In this document: positions 8,109 to 16,302 of the stretch, piece after piece
Numbering within the stretch: the stretch's first letter is position 1
How the letters are laid out: every line of letters starts with the position of its first letter
NCBI RefSeq assembly: GCF_900099905.1
Contig: NZ_FNEE01000006.1
Location: 242,468-306,467 of the forward strand
Source: Mesorhizobium muleiense
GTDB lineage: Bacteria; Pseudomonadota; Alphaproteobacteria; Rhizobiales; Rhizobiaceae
Reading direction: 5' to 3'
Length of the DNA: 64,000 bases
Made by a program: the position numbers and the translations under genes
The notes under the pieces: model-generated
What the model was told of the DNA's origin: nothing
Databases searched by the model: none
The model's input: the letters and a program-made list of their open reading frames with translations, nothing else

Positions 8109-8137
8109 TAGATGGTCCGGGCCGCCAAAATATTCCC
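8109..8137 (-). promoter_or_regulatory. Possible ECF-sigma promoter for the ferritin-like/HiPIP operon
   Basis: On the minus strand GGGAATA (8137-8131) is followed after 16 bp by CATCTA (8114-8109), about 70 bp before the ferritin-like start. A GGAA-type -35 with 16-17 bp spacing is usual for ECF sigma factors, and an ECF gene lies immediately upstream. The pairing is inferred. Confidence 0.4.
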
Positions 8138-8195
8138 GCGTCCCGCTACAAGAGCTCTAGGAAACGAGCCGGCGTAATCTCGGAGTGAACGGCGT

Positions 8196-8918
8196 CTACG
8201 TGCGCTCAGTCGCCGTGTTCAACGGATGAGTATCCTTTCGAACCAGGCGGATTGCGAGCCGGTCAAAGACTGATTGCGCGAGGCGGTCACAACGGGCGCC
8301 AGCGAAGAGAAACGTATCCGTGAACACGGTGGCGAGCTTGTCCCGCAGCGCCTCGCGGAGCAGCCGGCGTGCGCGATAAAGACGGGTGCTCACCGTCTGA
8401 GGTCGCAATGCCAAGAGAAAAGCCGTTTCCTCAATGCTCATTTCCTCGACGTCTCGCATGACAAAGACGATGCGAAAGGGCTCTGGCAAGCCACCGACGG
8501 CCCGCTCCAGGAGGTTGCGGATTTCAGCGAGAGCGGCCGCCTCTTCGGGATCAGGCTTGTGGGCGCTGAACGGAGCGACCATGCCCTCGATGGCTTTCAC
8601 GTCGACGGTGGGCCGCCTTTTCCGGCGGCGTCCCAGCGCCTCGTTCAGCGCGATCCGGGTGAGCCAGGTCGACAACTGCGCCTCCGCGCGGAAATCGGCC
8701 AGATGGGTGAAGGCGTGGATATAGGTCTCCTGAAGTACGTCCTCGGCCTCGGTGTCGTCGTTCAGGACAGCGCGGGCGACCCGGTGAAGCCGCTGATTGT
8801 GACGCTTGATGATTAACCAGAATGCGGCGGGGTCACGCTGTCGCGCGTGTTCAACCAGCCCCGCGTCGTCAAGGTCCTCGATCCTCACTGCCTCGGTGGA
8901 TCCGGTCGGCTTCATCAT
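8196..8918 (-). CDS. ECF RNA polymerase sigma factor
   Basis: 240 residues. Region 2 is near residues 25-95 (AFWLIIKRHNQRLHRVARAVL, then DVLQETYIHAFTHL and STWLTRIALNEALGRRRK). Region 4 is near 135-195 (LPEPFRIVFVMRDVEEMSIEETA, then STRLYRARRLLREAL). The C-terminal extension FLFAGARCDRLAQSVFDRL is found in some alphaproteobacterial ECF groups. GGAGCG precedes the ATG. No anti-sigma gene is adjacent, so control may be transcriptional or by another partner. It sits between mscS and the ferritin/HiPIP genes on the same strand. Confidence 0.9.
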   Translation of the reverse strand: MMKPTGSTEAVRIEDLDDAGLVEHARQRDPAAFWLIIKRHNQRLHRVARAVLNDDTEAEDVLQETYIHAFTHLADFRAEAQLSTWLTRIALNEALGRRRKRRPTVDVKAIEGMVAPFSAHKPDPEEAAALAEIRNLLERAVGGLPEPFRIVFVMRDVEEMSIEETAFLLALRPQTVSTRLYRARRLLREALRDKLATVFTDTFLFAGARCDRLAQSVFDRLAIRLVRKDTHPLNTATERT

Positions 8919-8988
8919 AGGCGCTCCAGATGCATCAGCCTGCCGCGATGCGGGCGGGGTGGCTCCGCGCGGCGTGGCCTGAGGAAGT

Positions 8989-10068
8989 TCACCTCAAATT
9001 GCTCTTCGGAAACAGCACGCGATCGGGTTTTGCATTCATTCGCGCCAGCATTTCCTTGATCAAGCGTGTTTTGGTGCGCCCCGCTTCCTTCGGCGGCACG
9101 AGGTAACGCACGATGGCCTCGAGCCAAGTGTTTTCACTGACGCGAAAATGAACCACGGGATGCTCCTTCACTTCGAGTTCGTCCACCGGCGTTTGCGACA
9201 GGATGTGCTTATAGACCTTCACCTTCTGGCTCATGATGTCGCCGACCTGCTCGTCGACGACCTCTCTCATGGTTTTCGCTACGAATTCCAGATCGCTTTC
9301 ATAAGCGAGCTGGAACTTGATTTCGTTCCAGACATAGGGAAACAGCGGCCAGGAATAGTTGAAGACCGGCGTGTCAAACACGGTGGAGTTCGGAAACTTG
9401 ATGACGCGTCCGCTCGGATGATCGGTCCAAAGATGTTCGCCGCCGAATTCCCATAATGTCGTGTCGAGATAGCTGACATCAATGACATCGCCATGGGCAT
9501 CGCCGATGCGAATGCGGTCGCCAACGCGATAAGGCGCCCTGGCCAAAATATAAATCCACGCGATGAAACTGGAGATCGGCATTTGCAGCGCAAAGCCGAG
9601 AATCAGTGAAATCAGGCCGAGTGAAACAACCGCAGTGTACCAGTTCACAAATAAGACTGAAATGGCCACGAAGACGATGGCGACGACGACGACTAATCGA
9701 AAAATACGTTGCAAGTTGAAGCGCGAAACACGATTGGGAATTCGGCCAATGAGAAAGACTTCGATAACATTCGCAACGGTCAGCATAACGAAAATGAGAA
9801 GGCCGCCCCTGACGTAGTTCAGCACGCGAACGCGCAAAGGCGCGTCAAGCCATTCTAAGCGCCAATTGATCAGGACTTGGATGCCAAAAAGCAGCAAGGC
9901 AGCGGCAGCGAAACCAACCGTCCACCAGACGTCTTCCTTGCGTAGGCTGAAGCGGAATTTTTCCTCGGGCTTTTTCGCCTTCTGTTCCATAGTTTTTGGG
10001 TCAGCAGTCTGTTGCGCGGCCCGTTCGAGTCGGGAAAGGTTCTCCTGTTTCTTGGCGCGCGGTTCCAT
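8989..10068 (-). CDS. MscS-family mechanosensitive channel
   Basis: 359 residues from the ATG at 10068, chosen over an ATG ten codons upstream because GGGAGGTG lies seven bases before it. A charged N-terminus (KKQENLSRLERAAQQ) precedes TM helices near residues 55-75, 95-115 and 130-180, with the pore-lining segment LGLISLILGFALQMPISSFIAW. The cytoplasmic MscS beta domain follows (YRVGDRIRIGDAHGDVIDVSYLDT, then KFPNSTVFDTPVFNYS). It would gate on membrane tension or carry small ions. It is first in the minus-strand run leading to the sigma factor gene, 70 bp away. Confidence 0.88.
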   Translation of the reverse strand: MEPRAKKQENLSRLERAAQQTADPKTMEQKAKKPEEKFRFSLRKEDVWWTVGFAAAALLLFGIQVLINWRLEWLDAPLRVRVLNYVRGGLLIFVMLTVANVIEVFLIGRIPNRVSRFNLQRIFRLVVVVAIVFVAISVLFVNWYTAVVSLGLISLILGFALQMPISSFIAWIYILARAPYRVGDRIRIGDAHGDVIDVSYLDTTLWEFGGEHLWTDHPSGRVIKFPNSTVFDTPVFNYSWPLFPYVWNEIKFQLAYESDLEFVAKTMREVVDEQVGDIMSQKVKVYKHILSQTPVDELEVKEHPVVHFRVSENTWLEAIVRYLVPPKEAGRTKTRLIKEMLARMNAKPDRVLFPKSNLR

Positions 10069-10286
10069 GGGTTCACCTCCCGATGTGGCCATCAACACCC
10101 AGCCAGTGCCTTCTCGTTCCTCGACGGCGGCATTCCGGCAAACGACCCAACGTCAGTCGCTGACTGGCTCCCTGCTGGTCCCCGACAGCTGGCCTTCATT
10201 CCGGCGGGCCCGTCTTTGGTGAAATAGGGCGGCAAGCACGTCGCCACCATATTCGGCAAGTGCCTTATAGCCCCATCCGAAATTAA

Positions 10287-10366
10287 GTTGAGTTTGGTAT
10301 CAGCAGCTCACCGGTAGAGATCTCGACTGTTCATCAAGCGGCCGTTGGTTCGAATCCAACTCAGCC
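10287..10366 (+). pseudogene. Degenerate tRNA-Asn-like sequence
   Basis: Recognisable parts are a D-arm-like GCTCACCGGTAGAGA, an anticodon arm around CTCGACTGTTCATCAAG (anticodon GTT if the loop is CTGTTCA, but with C instead of a purine at 37), and a perfect T-arm GTTGG-TTCGAAT-CCAAC. GTTGAGT at the 5' edge can pair with ACTCAGC at the 3' edge, but only if about nine extra bases are allowed before the D-arm. It is probably a tRNA relic or an old attachment-site copy, not functional. Confidence 0.35.
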
Positions 10367-10785
10367 TTCATCGGCCGGCGCGTTTCTTGCGTGAGGCGGA
10401 CTTCGCTCCTGCGGCGGGATCATGCCGGCGGATAGCCACCAATCCATTGGATTGCACGTATTGACTCGAGCCCATCACAACGACTGAGCGAAAGGCGGGA
10501 TTCGGGATCGAGCTGAGCGTCGACGAACGGCTGAGATTAGGCGCGTTGCTGCCATTCGCAACGCCGAGAATGAAGGTCTCGAAAGGGTCAGAACCGGCCG
10601 TTAAATTGACGGACGTCCAACGGCGGAAGTCGACCCCTTGGCGGAAGTTAGAACCAGCCTCCTAGGCGCCAAAATAACGCGGCAACGGAACTCGCGACGT
10701 TGGACGTTAGATGGGGTTGGTCAATCGAACCTTGTTCACTCGCCCATCGTCATTACAGCCTGGGCGTGATTTTATTCAAAGCGCG
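10367..10785. other. Gene-free stretch between the tRNA-like relic and the YCII gene
   Basis: No convincing reading frame, repeat or hairpin was found. Composition is somewhat less GC-biased than flanking genes. The only recognisable element is the promoter just after it (10786-10812). Confidence 0.4.
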
Positions 10786-10812
10786 TGTCGATCCGCCGGG
10801 GGCTGGTTCGTC
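10786..10812 (+). promoter_or_regulatory. ECF42-type promoter for the YCII/sigma pair
   Basis: TGTCGA (10786-10791) and CGTC (10809-10812) are 17 bp apart. ECF42 sigma factors are reported to use TGTCGA at -35 and CGA/TC at -10. It lies 66 bp before the YCII start, upstream of the ECF42-type gene itself, so autoregulation is likely. Confidence 0.5.
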
Positions 10813-10877
10813 GACTTAATTAGCGAGACTGTTCAGCGGCCATCACGTCCGCGGCTCGCCTCAGGAGGAGTTCTCAA

Positions 10878-11228
10878 ATGCGCTTCATGTCGTTCGTCAC
10901 TTCCGCCCACGCTGGACCGCCGACGGCGGAACTCATCGAGGCGATGAACAAGCTCGCCGACCGAGAAGTCAAGGCCGGCCGCATGGTCGACATGGGCGGG
11001 CTCACGCCGGTCGCGATGGGCGCACAAGTGCGCATCGCCGATGGGAAGCTCAGCGTCATCGACGGTCCGTTCGTCGAGGCGAAGGAGGTCATCGGCGGCT
11101 ACGCGATCATGGAGTTCCGGAACAAGGAAGAGGCCGTGGCGTCGGCGGTCGAGTTTATGCAGCTCCACAAGGATTTCATGCCGGATTGGGAGGGCACGTG
11201 CGAGGTCCGCGCTTTTGCCGGCCCTTGA
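10878..11228 (+). CDS. YCII-related (DGPF) domain protein
   Basis: 116 residues, a single YCII/DGPF domain. The signature VIDGPFVEAKEVIGGYAIMEF gives the family its name. These small dimeric ferredoxin-like-fold proteins are almost always encoded beside ECF42 sigma factors; their chemistry is unresolved. A strong ribosome site AGGAGGAG precedes the ATG. The sigma gene starts 31 bp after the stop. Confidence 0.9.
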   Translation: MRFMSFVTSAHAGPPTAELIEAMNKLADREVKAGRMVDMGGLTPVAMGAQVRIADGKLSVIDGPFVEAKEVIGGYAIMEFRNKEEAVASAVEFMQLHKDFMPDWEGTCEVRAFAGP

Positions 11229-11259
11229 GGCGACGTTCCTGCAGACGGCGTCGGCGGCC

Positions 11260-12534
11260 ATGACGGTCGCCGACGCCCATCGCACGATCCTCGCCGTGTG
11301 GCGGATCGAGCAGCCCCGGCTGATCACCAGTCTGGCGAGGATGCTGCGCGATGTGCCGTTGGCCGAGGATTTGACGCAGGAAGCCCTGTTGGTTGCCCTT
11401 GAGCGGTGGCCGGCCACAGGCGTTCCGGAAAAACCCGGCGCCTGGCTGATGGTGACCGCCAAGCGCCGGGCCCTGGATCATCTGCGCCGCAGCCGGATGC
11501 TCGAGCGCAAGCATGACATTATCGCCTGGGACATGGAGGAGGAGCAGCAGGCCATGCCCGACCTCGACTCGGCCCTGGACGACGACATAGGCGATGAGCT
11601 GCTTCGGCTCATCTTCACCGCCTGCCACCCGCGTCTGTCGCGCGAGGCCCGCGCGGCGCTGGCACTGCGGATGATCTGCGGCCTGACAACCGAGGAGATC
11701 GCCAGGGCCTTCCTGTTGCCGGAGGCGACGATCGCCCAGCGCATCGTGCGCGCGAAGCGGACTCTTTCGGAATCGGGGCTGGCCTACGAGACCCCGAGCG
11801 GCGAGGAGCTCTCAATGCGGCTCTCCTCGGTGCTGGAGGTCGTCTACCTCATCTTCAACGAAGGCTACACCGCGGCGAGCGGCGAGGACTGGCTGCGCGC
11901 CCAGCTCTGCAATGAAGCGCTTCGCATGGGCCGCGTGCTCACCTCCATCGTTCCGCACGAGCCCGAAGCCCATGGATTGCTCGCTCTGATGGAGCTGAAC
12001 GCCTCGCGCACGGCGGCGCGTACTGACGCCGAGGGCGAGCCAATCCTCATGCTGGACCAGAACCGCGCACTCTGGGACCAGCTCCAGATCCGGCGCGGGA
12101 TGCAGGCGCTCGGGCGAGCGCGCGAATTAGGCGGAGCGGGCGGCATTTACGCCCTACAGGCAGCGATTATCGCCTGCCACGCCCAGGCGGGGACGGCAAG
12201 TGATACCGACTGGTCGCGCATCGCCGGACTTTATGCGGAGCTGGTGGCTGTCGTGCGCTCGCCAATCATCGACCTCAACCGCGCGGTTGCCGTCGGCATG
12301 GCTGAGGGCCCAGAAGTGGCGCTGGCGATCGTGGACCGCCTTTCGCGCGAGCCGGCCCTCAAAGGCTATCACCTGCTGCCGAGCGTTCGCGGCGACCTGC
12401 TCCGCAAACTCGGCCGCTACGAGGAGGCGCGCGCCGCGTTCGAAGCAGCCGCGGCGCTGGCGGGCAACAGGCGGGAACATGACCTGCTGAGACGGCGCGC
12501 CGCCGAGGCGGCCGACGCAGCGATGTCATCATAA
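11260..12534 (+). CDS. ECF42-type RNA polymerase sigma factor with long C-terminal extension
   Basis: 424 residues from the ATG at 11260 (MTVADAHRTILAVW). Sigma region 2 lies near residues 5-75 (RMLRDVPLAEDLTQEALLVALERWP) and region 4 near 115-170 (CHPRLSREARAALALRMICGLTTEEIARAFLLPEATIAQRI). About 240 further residues form the helical TPR-like extension of this group (VYLIFNEGYTAASGEDW, LHHLLPSVRGDLL-like end). In ECF42 the C-terminal extension is needed for activity and replaces an anti-sigma factor. It is co-transcribed with the YCII gene. Confidence 0.92.
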   Translation: MTVADAHRTILAVWRIEQPRLITSLARMLRDVPLAEDLTQEALLVALERWPATGVPEKPGAWLMVTAKRRALDHLRRSRMLERKHDIIAWDMEEEQQAMPDLDSALDDDIGDELLRLIFTACHPRLSREARAALALRMICGLTTEEIARAFLLPEATIAQRIVRAKRTLSESGLAYETPSGEELSMRLSSVLEVVYLIFNEGYTAASGEDWLRAQLCNEALRMGRVLTSIVPHEPEAHGLLALMELNASRTAARTDAEGEPILMLDQNRALWDQLQIRRGMQALGRARELGGAGGIYALQAAIIACHAQAGTASDTDWSRIAGLYAELVAVVRSPIIDLNRAVAVGMAEGPEVALAIVDRLSREPALKGYHLLPSVRGDLLRKLGRYEEARAAFEAAAALAGNRREHDLLRRRAAEAADAAMSS

Positions 12535-12685
12535 TCCCTGATCAGACAAGGACATGGTCGACCCGGATCGACCGCTTCCGAGGCTTTCGTCATTTCCCTG
12601 TGTAAGGTCTGACGTGGATATCGCTGAACGTCCGCTGTCTCACCCGACCCCTTCCAAGGTGGTTCCGTGAAACGGCAGCTCAGGG

Positions 12686-12862
12686 TCAGAACTTCCGGTT
12701 CAGGCTGTGCGGCGGAAAGATAGAGAAAGGTCGAACCTTGCCGATCAGGCATCGGCGAAACGCTACCGTGAATCTGTGTCCCGACAATGGACAGGGGCCC
12801 AGTTGCACCGTCGCCATCGAGGGCGTAGCCACCAACACGCCGGCAAATAGTGCAATGGCGCG
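12686..12862 (-). CDS. Possible short secreted protein
   Basis: 58 residues from the ATG at 12862, with GGGAGCAGGAA directly upstream. The N-terminus MRAIALFAGVLVATPSMA looks like a signal peptide, but the rest (LGPCPLSGHRFTVAFRRC) matches no family I know. The neighbouring minus-strand frame stays open across the same stretch (LSIVGTQIHGSVSPMPDRQG), so the gene may be frameshifted. It may equally be spurious. Confidence 0.3.
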   Translation of the reverse strand, partial: RAIALFAGVLVATPSMATVQLGPCPLSGHRFTVAFRRCLIGKVRPFSIFPPHSLNRKF

Positions 12863-13001
12863 CATTTCCTGCTCCCGGGGAGGCGAGACCATTGCCTCTC
12901 GCGTCGACATTCGATTCACTGTTCCAGGCAGTGGCCGAGGCATTCAGATGCGTTTTGCTTGCATGTCTCCTTCCTTTCGTCATATCGAGTCAGGACCATC
13001 A

Positions 13002-13268
13002 ATGGCAAATCCTCCGCGCCGACCGACAAATCCAATGGCTGCCGCCGAAGCCGCCTTCAAGCCTGCCAGGAAGCCGATCGCACCGATTCGCGAAACCGCA
13101 GCTGCTCCAAATGTCAGAGAGCTTGTTTCAATCAGGATTGATCGAGCTGTCCTGGATTATTTCCAGGGCGACGGACCGGGCTGGCAGGACCGCATTAACG
13201 ACGCTTTGCGGGCCGTGGTCGAAAAGCGGATCGCCGCCGAGGACGACCGTCCGGACAAGGTCACCTAA
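13002..13268 (+). CDS. BrnA-family antitoxin-like protein without a BrnT partner
   Basis: 88 residues from the ATG at 13002 (CAGGA upstream). A disordered basic, Pro/Ala-rich N-terminus (MANPPRRPTNPMAAAEAAFK) is followed by the BrnA signature VSIRIDRAVLDYFQGDGPGW and QDRINDALRAVVEKR, a ribbon-helix-helix DNA-binding fold. BrnA normally neutralises the RNase toxin BrnT encoded just upstream and represses the operon. No BrnT-like frame exists here on either strand, so this is an orphan regulator or antitoxin remnant. Confidence 0.7.
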   Translation: MANPPRRPTNPMAAAEAAFKPARKPIAPIRETAAAPNVRELVSIRIDRAVLDYFQGDGPGWQDRINDALRAVVEKRIAAEDDRPDKVT

Positions 13269-13310
13269 CGGCAATGTGAGCGCCTGGCGCGATCGCGGGA
13301 CGGGTTTCGG

Positions 13311-14788
13311 TCAAGCCGGCAAGGATCGCAGTCCGGTCGGAGGGCTCGTCTCAGGCACCGGCGCCGGGGCAAGCTGCCTGGCCATGTCGATGAGCGGCAG
13401 CCTGACGATCGCGCGAAGGCCGTTGCTCCGGTTTTCCAGCACGATGTCGCCGCCGTGGTGGCGGGCGATGGCGCGGGCAATCGACAGGCCGAGCCCGACG
13501 CCACCGGTCTCCCGGTTGCGCGACTGCTCCAGGCGGAAGAACGGCGCGAACACCTGTTCCATGTCGGCTTGCGGAATGCCGGGCCCGGCGTCCTCGACCA
13601 CAATGTCCAGGCTGTCGGTGCGCCTGACCAGGCTCACCTTGGCCTGCTCGCCATAGCGGACGGCATTTTCGACGAGGTTGCGGATCGCCCGGCGCAGCGA
13701 GTCCGGCCGGCAGCGATACAGCACCTTGGGCCCATCGCTGACGGTGACGTTTTGGCCCAGCTCCTCGAGGTCGTCGCAGAGGCTGCCGACGAGCGCCGAA
13801 AGATCGACGGTTCGCGTCTCCTCCACCGCGGCGTCCTCGCGCGCAAAGGCGAGCGCTGCTTCCGTCATCGTCTGGATTTCCTCGATGGTCTTCAGCATCT
13901 TCTCCTGGAGATCGTGATCCTGGACGAACTCCGCGCGCAGCCGCAGCGAGGTCAGCGGCGTGCGCAGGTCGTGGCTGATCGCCGCCAGCATGCGTGTGCG
14001 GTCCTCGACGAAGCGTTGCAGGCGCTCCTGCATGCGGTTGAACGCCTCGGCGGTCTGGCGGATGTCGTCCGGCCCTGATTCCGGCAGCCGCGGCACGGCC
14101 TCGCCGCGGCCGAACAGTTCCGCGGCATTGGCGAGCCGTCGCAGCGGACGCGCGATTGCCTGCGCCCCGAAAATCGCTATGGCGGACAGGATGAGTGCGG
14201 TGAGCGCCAGCGATATCGCCGATTGCGCGGTCCAGAAGGCGCTCGGCATCACCTTGGCGTAGGCGGCATTCAGCCAGGTGCTGTCGTCAAGGCGGACGGA
14301 AAGCCCCATGCCGTTTGGGGCGCCGTCCAGATAAAGAAACTTGGCAGGTCGGGTGAACGGGCTGCCACTGCCGGACAGGTCCAGCATGCGCGGTGGCACG
14401 GAAGGATCGGCGGCAGCGACCGCGTTCGAGGCCTGCCCGTTCATGTAGGCTGCATATTTGGCGGCAATGCCGGGCAGCGGCTTGGCGAGTTGCGTCAGCG
14501 CCTCCTGTTGCCAGGCGAGGGGATTGCTCGGCCCGTCGTGCGAGGTCCAGAAGCGCGTATAGGCGGTGCCGCTGACGTTGAGGATGTCGGGTCGAAGCGA
14601 GGGCGGCGTCGTGTCCAGCAAAATGGCAAGCGAGGACGTGCGGCTGACGAACTCGCCCTTGGCCGCCGCGTGCAGGGCTTGTCCGCGCTCGTCCCACGAG
14701 ATCAGGAAGGTGATCGCCTGCGACAGGGCGAGCGCAAGCAGCACCAGCATGAGGAAGCGGGCCGCCAGGCTGCGTCTCCATAACAGCA

Positions 14789-14792
<4 letters not shown>
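13311..14792 (-). CDS. EnvZ-type sensor histidine kinase
   Basis: 493 residues. TM1 is near residues 12-32, a ~150-residue periplasmic sensor follows, and TM2 is near 185-210. HAMP then leads to HisKA with AAISHDLRTPLTSLR (phospho-His near residue 272) and the ATPase domain with N box NLVENAVRYG, DAGPGIP and GGVGLGLSIARAIARHHGG. It overlaps the response-regulator gene by 4 bp. The pair lies between the brnA-like gene and the Mo-hydroxylase/Sox cluster, which it may control. A 210-bp internal segment is also found at 5304-5513. Confidence 0.93.
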
Positions 14793-15508
<716 letters not shown>

Positions 15509-15634
15509 GCAATGCTCCAAGGTCCCCGCTGAATAGTCGGTCAGTATCGACGATATCTAGTTTGCGTCTACACGGATGATCACCTTCCGCGCCATGGCGG
15601 CAATCTCGCCCGACATCAACAAAGCGTGAGAAGT

Positions 15635-15649
15635 GTAACGAAATGTATC
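15635..15649 (+). promoter_or_regulatory. Possible OmpR-type response-regulator half-sites
   Basis: GTAAC (15635-15639) and GTATC (15645-15649) are direct half-sites spaced 10 bp apart, one helical turn, as used by OmpR-family dimers. They lie in the divergent gap between the response-regulator gene and the Mo-hydroxylase/Sox cluster. No firm -35/-10 was identified; the rest of the gap (15509-15820) shows nothing else clear. Confidence 0.3.
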
Positions 15650-15820
15650 AGAGCACTGCGCCCGCGACAACTTGCGATGAACTGCCGGTGTTCGGGACAA
15701 GATTCTGCGACAGCTCCCGCCTAACTTGGCCTCGTCGCTAGCCGGGACGTCCGGTCTTTGTCGCCAGGGGCGGCATCCAGACTTCGGTCCTCGCCAGCCT
15801 TTGATCGAAAGGATTGCACA

Positions 15821-16291
15821 ATGGCCAGATTGATCATCAACGGCACGCCACGTGACATCGAGGTCGATCCGGACACGCCGCTGCTGTGGGTGATCCGCGA
15901 GCAGATCGGGCTTACCGGAACGAAGTACGGTTGCGGCGTTGCCGCCTGCGGCGCCTGCACCATCCATATAGACGGCGTCGCCACGCGCTCCTGCGTGCTT
16001 CCGGTGAGCGCGGTCGAGCCCGACCAGCAAATCACCACCATCGAGGGGCTTTCGCCGGACAGCTCGCATCCGGTCCAGCAGGCCTGGCTGGCGCTCGACG
16101 TGCCGCAATGCGGCTACTGCCAGGCCGGCATGATCATGGCTGCGGCGGGTCTGCTCATGCAGAACCCGAACCCCGCGGACGAGGACATCAACGCCGAGAT
16201 CACCAACATCTGCCGATGCGGCACCTACAACCGGGTGCGCGCCGCGATCAAGCTGGCCGCCAAGGCCGGCGAAGCCACGCAACGCGGTTGA
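15821..16291 (+). CDS. iorA: 2Fe-2S small subunit of a molybdenum hydroxylase (IorA type)
   Basis: 156 residues. The N-terminal plant-type ferredoxin domain has [10 protein letters not shown] plus a Cys in [10 protein letters not shown]; the C-terminal all-alpha domain has [10 protein letters not shown] and [13 protein letters not shown]. These eight Cys bind the two 2Fe-2S clusters that pass electrons from the Mo site. The length and two-gene arrangement fit isoquinoline 1-oxidoreductase/aldehyde oxidoreductase types that lack an FAD subunit and donate to cytochromes. First gene of the eight-gene cluster, 11 bp before the large-subunit gene. Confidence 0.9.
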   Translation: MARLIINGTPRDIEVDPDTPLLWVIREQIGLTGTKYGCGVAACGACTIHIDGVATRSCVLPVSAVEPDQQITTIEGLSPDSSHPVQQAWLALDVPQCGYCQAGMIMAAAGLLMQNPNPADEDINAEITNICRCGTYNRVRAAIKLAAKAGEATQRG

Positions 16292-16302
16292 GGAGAGCAG
16301 TC

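Noticed and set aside
15557..16282. Long minus-strand frame opposite iorA
   Set aside because: It is antisense to a gene with all eight iron-sulfur cysteines in order; the frame is a by-product of high GC and codon bias.
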